Source of the DNA: Pseudomonadota bacterium
GTDB lineage: Bacteria; Pseudomonadota; Gammaproteobacteria; Burkholderiales; JAKAFK01
Assembly (NCBI GenBank): GCA_021817985.1
Contig: JAKAFK010000002.1
Span: 1 to 64,000, forward strand
DNA length: 64,000 bases
Reading direction: 5' to 3'
The stretch's first letter is position 1. Each line of letters starts with the position of its first letter. Shown here in pieces: positions 25,770 through 33,050 of this stretch. The notes below the pieces were generated by a model. The model worked only from the letters and a program-made list of their open reading frames with translations, had not been told where the DNA came from and did not search any database. Both the position numbers and the translations under genes were made by a program.

Positions 25770-27308
25770 TTAACGTTCCACATCCGGATCCTTCCTTGGA
25801 TCCCCCTTGTGGCGGCGTTTCCCGGCCTTCTTCTCCAGGTCTCGCGCCTGGCGCCGCGCCTGCTCCAGAATCGCCCGCTGCATAAGCGCCGCGAACCCCG
25901 CCGTCGCCATCGCCTCCTGTACCTGCGCCACGCCCGCTTTGCTGCGCCGATCCACCTCTTCACGCGCTGCCCGGGCCACCTCCCCATTGTTTGCCATTGC
26001 ACCTGCAAATCCGCGGGCGGGGATCACGAGGTCGTATTCGCGCACGTTCAATCCAGGCCGCCCGCTCTTCCCCTCGTACGCCTCAATCGCTACGAGCTGG
26101 CCCGGGCGCACGGGAGCATCCCCCTCACGCCGCGCGATAAAATGCGCCCGCCCGTCCATACCCTCGACGAGGAGATACGGTCTGTCCGTCGATTCGTCCA
26201 ATCCTCCCCCCAACGAGCGTCCTATCAGACTTTCTCCCGCCTTCAACTTCGTCACCACGGGAAGGCACCGGGGATCCGTCATCAGCTCTCGGTGCTGCAA
26301 CAGCATCGTGGAGCGCGTCCGCAGCACCTCGAGCTGCTTCAACGCCGACTCCCAGTTCCCATCCAGCCGCCATGTCTGGCTCCCCACCTTCTCCGCGACG
26401 CCGAGCTCCTCCAGTTTCTGCAGGCGGGCGATGCGCTTGTTCCGCATCTCCACGTTCGATTGCCGATACCGTACATCGGACCCAATCCGGGATAGCCCAC
26501 TCTCAGTCACGATAAAATCGCCGTCCTGCCGCAATTCGGTCTTAGCCTTTATCAGCCGGTCGAGTTGCGTGAAGCGCCGGGCAGCAATGTCGCGGTCCAT
26601 CTCCGCACGCTTCTCCCGCTCCGACTTGTAGCCCAGCATCCGCGTCGCCTGGTCCTCCGCGATCGAACGCATGCCCTCTCTGACAAGATCTCTCGCGAGC
26701 TCGATGTTCCCCCGCAGCAGCACGTGAACATGCGGATTGTCGGTGTTGTGGTGGTCAATCGCAGTCCATTCCAGTGAACGGCCGGCGTGCTTCTCCACCT
26801 CCCTCATGAAACTCCGTGTGTACTGCACCAAATCGAGCTTGATCCCATCCTCGGGGGAGAGCACTAGCTTGTACAGCTTCGGATCTCCGTCGTGCTGCCA
26901 CGCGTAGACGGTTTGCGACAAATTCACCGCATCAGACAACGCGTCGAATCCAATTCCGCGCTTCCCTTCCTCTTGGGCGCCCTCACGCTCCAGATACCGC
27001 CCGTGCGCCGCCCACGCATCCGCATGTTTGTTCGGGGCCCACCGCAGTCGTACGAACGCCCGCCGGGCAAATTCCCTTGCCGGCAACGATCTCGGCAGCG
27101 GCTTCCTGAGTCTTTTCGCGCGGGGCCGCAGCGGTTTAGTCTTCCGCGAGACCCCCACCGCGCGGCGCATGCCCTTGACACGGCTTTCAACGCGCGCCGC
27201 GGACGGGCGGAAACCTTTTCGTTGCCTGCGCTCATCTCGCTCATGCTGCTCGATTTCTCTTTCGTGCTCGCGTTCCGCTTTCGAAAGCGTGCGATTGTCC
27301 TTGACCAC
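25770..27308 (-). CDS. relaxase (MOBP / VirD2-like, DUF3363 type)
   Basis: 512 residues with a GTG start. A very basic N-terminus is followed by the relaxase domain: candidate catalytic Tyr105 in HGRYLEREGA and the histidine triad in IDHHNTDNPHVHVLLRG (about 184-200). The C-terminus is Ala/Arg-rich and highly charged, as for a secretion signal. It should nick oriT, stay bound to the 5-prime end and lead DNA into the recipient. The upstream 223-bp gap is the natural place for oriT. Confidence 0.88.
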   Translation of the reverse strand: MVKDNRTLSKAEREHEREIEQHERDERRQRKGFRPSAARVESRVKGMRRAVGVSRKTKPLRPRAKRLRKPLPRSLPAREFARRAFVRLRWAPNKHADAWAAHGRYLEREGAQEEGKRGIGFDALSDAVNLSQTVYAWQHDGDPKLYKLVLSPEDGIKLDLVQYTRSFMREVEKHAGRSLEWTAIDHHNTDNPHVHVLLRGNIELARDLVREGMRSIAEDQATRMLGYKSEREKRAEMDRDIAARRFTQLDRLIKAKTELRQDGDFIVTESGLSRIGSDVRYRQSNVEMRNKRIARLQKLEELGVAEKVGSQTWRLDGNWESALKQLEVLRTRSTMLLQHRELMTDPRCLPVVTKLKAGESLIGRSLGGGLDESTDRPYLLVEGMDGRAHFIARREGDAPVRPGQLVAIEAYEGKSGRPGLNVREYDLVIPARGFAGAMANNGEVARAAREEVDRRSKAGVAQVQEAMATAGFAALMQRAILEQARRQARDLEKKAGKRRHKGDPRKDPDVER

Positions 27309-27531
27309 TCATCACCCCGCTGAAAATGAAACGACCGCGCCCGAGCCTTAGCCGCCTTGGCTGGGGAGGAGACGCTCGTCGCGGTCCGCAGGTGTTTTTG
27401 CGTGCATGTCGTTACGCCTATGGCCCGGCGTGCCACCGCCTGCTGGGCATCCGGGTTGCACCTTCAAGCAGTTCTATCCTTCTCAATACAGGGCGCTCGG
27501 TATGACCTATAGCGCCCGTTCGCAAGCGGAT
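27309..27531. other. candidate oriT region
   Basis: Gene-free 223 bp directly before the relaxase. It holds an imperfect inverted repeat GCCCGGC...GCTGGGC (27423-27448) and, 25 bp further on, CTATCCT (27474-27480), which shares 7 bases with the RP4 nic region (CTATCCTG). It also has an AGCC...GGCT repeat and an extended -10 (minus strand CGCTATAGG, near 27508-27513). The assignment rests on position and these partial matches. Confidence 0.4.
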
Positions 27532-28530
27532 TCATTCGCACAACCCTTGGCCCGCCTCACAAACCCGAAACAGGTTCCCCTGCCTTCCATCTTCGCCGAA
27601 CACATCTTCGTACCTGGCGAACTTGTTCTTCCGGAAATTGACCGTCGCCCAGCGCACAGCCCCGTCGATGGCGAACCTGTGTCTCCGTTGCGCAGGCGTG
27701 GCAGGAATCTCCTTCGTCGAGAAGAAAGGCGCAAATCCCGACTTCGATGCCCTGCTCACAAGTCCCTCCCAGGCGCGAATCCTCTCCACCTGCTCGGGAT
27801 AGCGATCCGCCAGCAGCCTGATCTCGCTCTTCCTCGCATAGATGCATGGCGCGCAGGAGACCCTTGAGAATCCGGACCCATACAAGGGATTAGCTGGGGT
27901 GCCCGACTCATCCAGGTACTTGAACACATCGGCGTCGGTCCACTCGAGGAGAGGCCGGAAGATCCACCATCCCGGGGCTTGGCGGGCATAGGGAAGCAGA
28001 TCCGCCCGCTTGTCGCTGTCGGCCCGCTTAACGCCCTGCCACACGATAAGAGGCCGGTTCTCATGCGCTGCCAGGAGCCAGTTCGCCACCACCTCGGTCT
28101 TTAGCCGCCGGGTGCAAAATCTCCGCTGATTCGTCGGGAACATTCCCGAGAGGAGACACAAATCCAGGAAGGGGTTCCCTGTAGGACGCAGTACCTCAAG
28201 CGCCTCCCGCTTCCTCCGGTTCGTGCGGCGTTTCTTCGCACCCCGGTAGTCCCTTCCAGTTCGCAGATCGCGTGCGATCGCCTGTCTCGCCTGCGCAAAC
28301 TCCTCCGAGAAATCCGCCTGCAGGCGCTCGATCTTGTGCCCCAAGTGGGACGAAAGGCAGTCCAGGTATCGGTACGTCTCCGGATGCTCGTTCCCGGTAT
28401 CGGCGAACACCAACCGCAACCGATCACGCGGCAGACGCCGCGTCGCCAACGCCCCACATACGGCCGAATCCTTCCCGCCGGAGATCAGAACGATATGAAG
28501 GGGGCGAATTCCGAGCTGCTCGGAATTCAT
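27532..28530 (-). CDS. PAPS-reductase-like PP-loop protein
   Basis: 332 residues with the PP-loop SGGKDSA (17-23), FADTGNEHPET, and cysteine motifs FCTRRLK and SCAPCIYARK typical of phosphoadenosine phosphosulfate reductase-like proteins (CysH superfamily, which also includes DndC). Its first codons are the palindrome itself (M-N-S-E-Q-L-G-I). The ATG overlaps the stop of the zinc-ribbon frame (ATGA). It lies inside the DNA-processing operon, so a role in nucleotide or DNA modification is as likely as sulfur assimilation. Confidence 0.75.
   Translation of the reverse strand: MNSEQLGIRPLHIVLISGGKDSAVCGALATRRLPRDRLRLVFADTGNEHPETYRYLDCLSSHLGHKIERLQADFSEEFAQARQAIARDLRTGRDYRGAKKRRTNRRKREALEVLRPTGNPFLDLCLLSGMFPTNQRRFCTRRLKTEVVANWLLAAHENRPLIVWQGVKRADSDKRADLLPYARQAPGWWIFRPLLEWTDADVFKYLDESGTPANPLYGSGFSRVSCAPCIYARKSEIRLLADRYPEQVERIRAWEGLVSRASKSGFAPFFSTKEIPATPAQRRHRFAIDGAVRWATVNFRKNKFARYEDVFGEDGRQGNLFRVCEAGQGLCE
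28506..28528. repeat. 17-bp palindrome, copy 3 (extended to 23 bp)
   Basis: Core TTCCGAGCTGCTCGGAA at 28509-28525, flanked symmetrically by GAA and TTC so the whole 23 bp is palindromic. It forms codons 2-8 of the PAPS-reductase-like gene (frame S-E-Q-L-G). Confidence 0.9.
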
Positions 28531-28688
28531 GCCGCCTTGGCCTCGAACGGCTTCCCCGGCTTTCCCTTATCATCCTTCAACAAGGGATGGTCGCGATTCT
28601 CGCAGCCCCAGAAAAACGTTCCTTTCTTCTTTTTTGACTCGAAGCGTGTCGCTTGCTTACCACATACGGGACACTTGGCTGTTTTCAA
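28527..28688 (-). CDS. detached topoisomerase zinc-ribbon peptide
   Basis: 53 codons from a TTG that overlaps the topoisomerase stop (TTGA) to a TGA overlapping the next ATG. It reads KCPVCGK...FESKKKKGTFFWGCEN, a CxxC...C zinc ribbon of the kind fused to the C-terminus of many type IA topoisomerases. It is either made by translational coupling as a separate peptide, or joined to the topoisomerase by a -1 frameshift at CCCCTTGA, or it marks an old frameshift. Confidence 0.6.
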   Translation of the reverse strand: MKTAKCPVCGKQATRFESKKKKGTFFWGCENRDHPLLKDDKGKPGKPFEAKAA

Positions 28689-30481
28689 GGGGCGCCCACC
28701 CCCTTGCCTGCAGTAGTACCGGCTGATTGCTTGACGAGCGCGAGCTGCTCGCGAACAAACTGCGCGATCGCGCCCTCAAAACGCGCCCGATCAAGTTTCC
28801 CGGCGGCGATGTTGGCCAAATGGTCCTCCCACCGCGCCGTGGTCACTGGATCCGTAAGTTCCGCCGGCAACGCCTTCACCACCGCACGGCCCACGGATGT
28901 CGAGATGACGCTCTTGCCCTTCTTCTCGATGAACTTCCGCGCGAACAGCGTCTCAATCACGTTCGCCCGGGTTGCTTCGGTCCCGATCCCCGAGGTTTCC
29001 TTGAGCTTCGCCTTCGCAGCCGGATCCTCGATGTGGCGATGAATGTTCGCCATCGCATCGATGAGCGTGCCCTCCGTGAACCGTGCAGGCGGCTTGGTCT
29101 GGAGCGCCTTCACATCCGCCCCTTGCCCAAGCACTGGATCCCCCGCCCTCATGTCGGGCAGGCTCTCGCCCCCTTCCTCGTCGTCATCTGCGGCTTCGCC
29201 ATAGAGCGCCCGCCACCCCGGATTCAGCACGCGGCGACCCTTCGCAGCCCACCGCTCACCCCCCAGATCCACCTCGGCTGAGATCGACAGATACTCCTCG
29301 GCGGGCATGAAAAGCGCCACGCTCGCCCGCGCGATCATGTCGTAGACTTTTGCCTGCGGCCCCGTCAGATTCGACGCGTCCTTGCCGGTCGGAACGATGG
29401 CCGTATGCGCGGTAACCTTGCCGTCATTGAATGCGGCATGCTTCACCTTCGAGATGCGCACGTTGAGTCCACCAGCCAGTCCCGCCGCTGCCCCGTATAC
29501 GCCGTCCAGCTGGTCCTCAGCCAGATACCGGCAGTCCGTCCGTGGATAGGTTGTGTACTGCCCCTCGTACAGCTCCTGGGCGACATCAAGAACGGCTTGC
29601 GCGCCGAGCCCCAGTCGGCTGCTCGCTGCTTTCTGGAGCTCCGACAGGCTGTAGGGCAGTGGGGCCGACCGTTTCTTGGCGTCCGCCTTGTACTCAGCGA
29701 TGACCCCACCCCCGGACGCCTTCGCAGCAATTCGCTCGGCCAGCGCTTTGTCGGTGAGCCGACCTTCCTCGTCGAACCCAGGGACATCTGTGGCGCCCGG
29801 CTTCCACTTTGCGGCGAAGGGCCCGTTGTGATGCCTCAGCGCGGCGTGCACCTCGAAATAGTCCCGCGGCTTGAACGCCTCAATTTCGAGATCCCGGCGC
29901 ACGATGAGCGCCAATGTCGGAGTCTGCACGCGCCCCACGGAGATCAGTCCGTTGTTCCGGATCGACCATGCGCGCGTGAGGTTCATGCCCACGAGCCAGT
30001 CGGCACGGGAACGTGCGGTCGCGGCGTCACAGAGTGGTTTGTACTCACTGTTGGGCTTCAACTTCCGGAAGGATTCTCGAATCGACTCCAAGGTCAAGGA
30101 TTGGAGCCATACCCGCTCCACCGGACCGTTGTAGTGCAACTCTTCTAGTATCTCGTCGATCAACAGCTGCCCCTCGCGGTCCGGGTCGCCGGCATTGACC
30201 ACAACGGCGGCCTCCTTGAGAAGCTCACGGATCTTCCCGATCTGCTCCTTGGCATCCTTCTTGGCGTGTTTCTTCCACACTTCCGGAATGATTGGGAGGT
30301 CCTGCTCGCGCCACACTTTCTTCCCGGTCTTCGCGTTGCGCGGAACATCGTCCGGCAGATAGTCGTCTGGCTCGTCCTGCTCGTAGATATGCCCGAAGGC
30401 ATTCGTAACGGTGTACTCTTTTCCCACCGCTTCACGGATCACTTTCGCGAGCGATGGTTTCTCTGCGATCACGAGTTTCAT
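28685..30481 (-). CDS. topB: DNA topoisomerase III (type IA; RP4 TraE-like)
   Basis: 598 residues. TOPRIM motifs IAEKPS and NAGDPDREGQ, active-site Tyr312 in TTYPRTDCRYL, and GIGTEATRA near 500. It relaxes or decatenates plasmid DNA and could resolve replication or transfer intermediates. It lacks its own zinc ribbon, which is encoded in an overlapping frame downstream. The ATG overlaps the stop of the preceding HTH-like gene (ATGA). Confidence 0.93.
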   Translation of the reverse strand: MKLVIAEKPSLAKVIREAVGKEYTVTNAFGHIYEQDEPDDYLPDDVPRNAKTGKKVWREQDLPIIPEVWKKHAKKDAKEQIGKIRELLKEAAVVVNAGDPDREGQLLIDEILEELHYNGPVERVWLQSLTLESIRESFRKLKPNSEYKPLCDAATARSRADWLVGMNLTRAWSIRNNGLISVGRVQTPTLALIVRRDLEIEAFKPRDYFEVHAALRHHNGPFAAKWKPGATDVPGFDEEGRLTDKALAERIAAKASGGGVIAEYKADAKKRSAPLPYSLSELQKAASSRLGLGAQAVLDVAQELYEGQYTTYPRTDCRYLAEDQLDGVYGAAAGLAGGLNVRISKVKHAAFNDGKVTAHTAIVPTGKDASNLTGPQAKVYDMIARASVALFMPAEEYLSISAEVDLGGERWAAKGRRVLNPGWRALYGEAADDDEEGGESLPDMRAGDPVLGQGADVKALQTKPPARFTEGTLIDAMANIHRHIEDPAAKAKLKETSGIGTEATRANVIETLFARKFIEKKGKSVISTSVGRAVVKALPAELTDPVTTARWEDHLANIAAGKLDRARFEGAIAQFVREQLALVKQSAGTTAGKGVGAP

Positions 30482-30846
30482 CGGGCCCCCTCCCCATCGT
30501 CCGACTGCCGCTGCGCATCGGGATCGAAGACACCCTTGGACACCCCTTGGACGGGCTGACCCTCCGGTTCCACTCCGCGCAACGCCTTTCCCACGCGCTT
30601 CGTCGGCAACTTGGCGGCGAGAGGACGAATCAGGACAACACTGATCTGGACGTCCCTTGCCGCCAAGAATTCCACCACTTGCTCGGGGGCATAACCCGCT
30701 CGGAGCAAGGCCCTCACCTCGGGCGCAATGACGCGCAGGAGATTCCGCACGCCTTGCGTCGCCTGTGGCTTGGGTGGCGCGGGAGGATGCTTGAGAAAAT
30801 CGCGCAGATCGGCGATCTGTTCGGGGGTGAATGTCTGCTTCCGCAT
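30478..30846 (-). CDS. small HTH-like protein, first gene of the DNA-processing operon
   Basis: 122 residues. The segment APEVRALLRAGYAPEQVVEFLAARDVQIS followed by a basic C-terminus resembles the helix-turn-helix region of small plasmid proteins that recognise DNA near relaxase genes. The gene is 37 bp behind the 24-bp operator at 30884-30907, so it could be an autoregulator or a relaxosome accessory protein. No firm family assignment. Confidence 0.6.
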   Translation of the reverse strand: MRKQTFTPEQIADLRDFLKHPPAPPKPQATQGVRNLLRVIAPEVRALLRAGYAPEQVVEFLAARDVQISVVLIRPLAAKLPTKRVGKALRGVEPEGQPVQGVSKGVFDPDAQRQSDDGEGAR

Positions 30847-30883
30847 GCTGAGCGATCCCTTGTGTCGTATTGGATTACCCTCG

Positions 30884-30907
30884 TATAGCCCCAGCGAAAG
30901 AGCTATA
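30884..30907 (-). promoter_or_regulatory. palindromic operator/promoter of the DNA-processing operon
   Basis: TATAGC-N12-GCTATA with the -10 (GGGGCTATACG) in the right half on the minus strand. The N12 begins TCTTT as it does at 22822-22845. Confidence 0.75.
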
Positions 30908-30942
30908 CACTTCTTCCATCGATGCGGGAACGGGATGGCGAA

Positions 30943-30959
30943 CTCCGAGCTGCTCCGAT
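30943..30959. repeat. degenerate copy of the 17-bp palindrome
   Basis: CTCCGAGCTGCTCCGAT matches the core at 14 of 17 positions. It lies between the divergent genes at 30846 and 31037. Confidence 0.5.
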
Positions 30960-31036
30960 TACCCGGCTGAGCGCATATGACCCACCACACCCTTTATCTT
31001 GCACTCTGTTTGGGGTGGTAGTATGGTGCTCAATGA

Positions 31037-31834
31037 ATGACTACGAAATCCCACCCCGCCATTCGCACTGTCACATTCGACGCGAACGTGCTAGAAGCAG
31101 TGGCTCTCCCCGATCGTCGCGCTAGAGATCCGCTTTATGAAACGTATGCCTCCATTCATCGAGCACTAAAGGAAGAGCGGATTAAAGGCTACTTTAGCCA
31201 GACGTACTGCACGCTTGAGGGCATCCAAAGCGCCGATCGCCCAGATGTGCTCGGGAGAACGTCTGTTGAGATAGATCCCACGTCAGCAGGCATTGTCATC
31301 AAGCATCATCGAAAACCGCTCCACAGGATCCACAGCACGGCTCTCCAAGCCATCCTGCAACTCGGCATGCGCGCGTTGCGGGGGCCCGCACGCATGGTCG
31401 ACGGGCTGGTCATAAAAGATCCCGACAACACGATTTACGTGAGCGAATCGATTGCGCAAACGATCGAGCACCGGGAAATAGCGAACGAAGTCGCTGCCGC
31501 GATCGAATGCCGGGGCGTTGGGCGAGCGGTCGCGCTAAAACTTGGACTGAAGTTCAGTGATCGTGCCGGCACAACGGGTGAGTTGTGGCTTCAAGGGCTC
31601 GCACAAGCGAACCCCGTGGAGCGCACGCTTGTGTCGAAGGCGATCGCAGAATGGTCTGATGGCGACGCTATCGCTTCGCACATCGGATATAGCATCGACG
31701 CTTTCTGCACTAAGGACTTGGGCCGAAGCGCAAACGGACCATCCATTCTGAACGCCAAAAACCGTGCGTGGTTAACGGAAACGTATGGCGTCGTGTTTGT
31801 GACGCCAGCCGAACTCCTTCAGCGTGTTCCATAA
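31037..31834 (+). CDS. PIN-like nuclease-fold protein
   Basis: 265 residues. FDANVLEAV at the N-terminus, TLEGIQ, SIDAFCTKDLG and a C-terminal VVFVTPAELL give the order of acidic residues and final strand typical of PIN-domain RNases. It stands alone on the plus strand with no small antitoxin-like gene next to it on the same strand, so it may be a lone toxin, an RNA-processing enzyme or a cargo gene. Codon use is slightly less GC-rich than in neighbouring genes, which hints at separate acquisition. Confidence 0.6.
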   Translation: MTTKSHPAIRTVTFDANVLEAVALPDRRARDPLYETYASIHRALKEERIKGYFSQTYCTLEGIQSADRPDVLGRTSVEIDPTSAGIVIKHHRKPLHRIHSTALQAILQLGMRALRGPARMVDGLVIKDPDNTIYVSESIAQTIEHREIANEVAAAIECRGVGRAVALKLGLKFSDRAGTTGELWLQGLAQANPVERTLVSKAIAEWSDGDAIASHIGYSIDAFCTKDLGRSANGPSILNAKNRAWLTETYGVVFVTPAELLQRVP

Positions 31835-31845
31835 TCCAGCGTGAC

Positions 31846-32117
31846 CGGGAGCGGCGCTGACATCCCTTCGCCGCGCGTTTATCAGCCGCGTGCGGGTTTC
31901 CGTCCATAATCGACATCACCCGCACTAGGTCGTCGAGATGATTCGACTTGCCGTTGTAGCTACAATAGCCACCACTGTGCAGGTAGGCCAAAACGAACCG
32001 CTTGCCAAATTTCTGCGGAAAATTGGTCTTGTAGTGCCAGGCCGATGGTCATAGCGGGTCACGTTGATGGTCGGAAAGCCGACGTGCCGGAAGACTCTCC
32101 GCAACGGTCTGGCTCAT
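31846..32117 (-). pseudogene. frameshifted gene remnant
   Basis: A GAGGA site precedes ATG AGC CAG (MSQTVAESL). The coding signal then continues in another frame (RHVGFPTINVTRYDHRP) and shifts again to a third (HYKTNFPQKFGKRFVLAYLH, then SGGYCSYNGKSNHLDDLV). Joined, these make a coherent protein of about 80 residues that is broken by two single-base indels. I do not recognise the family. It is either a decayed gene or a place where the assembly should be checked. Confidence 0.5.
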
Positions 32118-32130
32118 GCCATTTCCTCGG

Positions 32131-32721
32131 TCAAAACAGAGATAACTGACCGCGCCTCTCAGCGTCCTTTGCTGCCCTCCTGGCAGCTTTGGCGGCTTCC
32201 CACTTGACGCTTTCTTCGCGCAGCCGGGCCGTATACGCTTCGCGCTGGGCTCTCTCTTTTGCCTCTATCGTGGCTCTCGTGCGTGGCATCAGGTAATCGC
32301 GGAATCCTGGGTGCCGGTATAGCGGACTGCAGAGGGGCTCGCGATAGCTTATTGGGTTCGCCGCCTTGCACTCCCGCCAGTAGGAAATGGACTGCAGCCG
32401 CTTTGCAAGAGGATCCACGCTGCGATGCAGCGCGATTCTCTGCTTACGCTTTGCGCGCGCTTCGAGCGAATCGCGTTCAAGATTGGTACTGGGTCCATAG
32501 CCGAAACTCACGCTGTCCCCTTGTCGGCGATTCATCTCGTACGTGGGCGGGGGGTTGGCGATCTCCGTCCGTTCTTGCTTAGCGCGCCCCCGGCAAAGCA
32601 CTTTACCGTCGACGCCCAACTCATACAAATAGCCATCCGAGGCACGAGCATCGACAAACATCGCCCGAGCGCGCGCCTGTTCGGACTCGGATAACTGGGT
32701 GAAAGGAAGCTTGGTTGCCAT
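32131..32721 (-). CDS. uncharacterised basic protein
   Basis: 196 residues, strongly charged, with a long Ala/Arg/Glu helix near the C-terminus and the ending QLSLF, which resembles a beta-clamp-binding motif (QLxLF). That motif would be consistent with a replication or repair role near the polymerase gene. No domain recognised. AAGGG site 9 bp before the ATG. Confidence 0.6.
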   Translation of the reverse strand: MATKLPFTQLSESEQARARAMFVDARASDGYLYELGVDGKVLCRGRAKQERTEIANPPPTYEMNRRQGDSVSFGYGPSTNLERDSLEARAKRKQRIALHRSVDPLAKRLQSISYWRECKAANPISYREPLCSPLYRHPGFRDYLMPRTRATIEAKERAQREAYTARLREESVKWEAAKAARRAAKDAERRGQLSLF

Positions 32722-32747
32722 GAAAATTGGCCCTTCGCATCCCGTGA

Positions 32748-32918
32748 TTACGCCGCCAACCGGCGGACGCTATACTTGGCGAGACGCTTGATACCCCGAA
32801 GCGTCTTGGCGATCCCGATCAGCGTGTAGCCGATCGTGTAGGTGAGAACCTTGGCCACAATTTGACCAAGCGCATAACCCACCTTCCAGCCGAGGTACAT
32901 GTAGAGGACGGTCCGCAT
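32748..32918 (-). CDS. small amphipathic membrane peptide
   Basis: 56 residues with a hydrophobic centre (VLYMYLGWKVGYALGQIVAK and onwards) and a very basic C-terminus. A strong AAGGAG site precedes the ATG at 32918. A copy of the TTCAAGCGG motif lies 59 bp upstream. Function unknown. Confidence 0.5.
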   Translation of the reverse strand: MRTVLYMYLGWKVGYALGQIVAKVLTYTIGYTLIGIAKTLRGIKRLAKYSVRRLAA

Positions 32919-32976
32919 TCTCTTCTCCTTGTTCGTTAATCCGGTGGAATCCCGGTTCTTGCACAAAGCGAGAACG

Positions 32977-32991
32977 TTCAAGCGGAATGAA
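32977..32991. repeat. TTCAAGCGGAATGAA motif, copy 1
   Basis: 15-bp imperfect palindrome (TTCA...CGG...TGAA) in the gap between the polymerase gene and the small membrane peptide. Confidence 0.75.
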
Positions 32992-33050
32992 AATCTCTTT
33001 ACGGGCCTACCACCAGAATGCGTGTTCCATATGGGACAGAAAACCGACGC

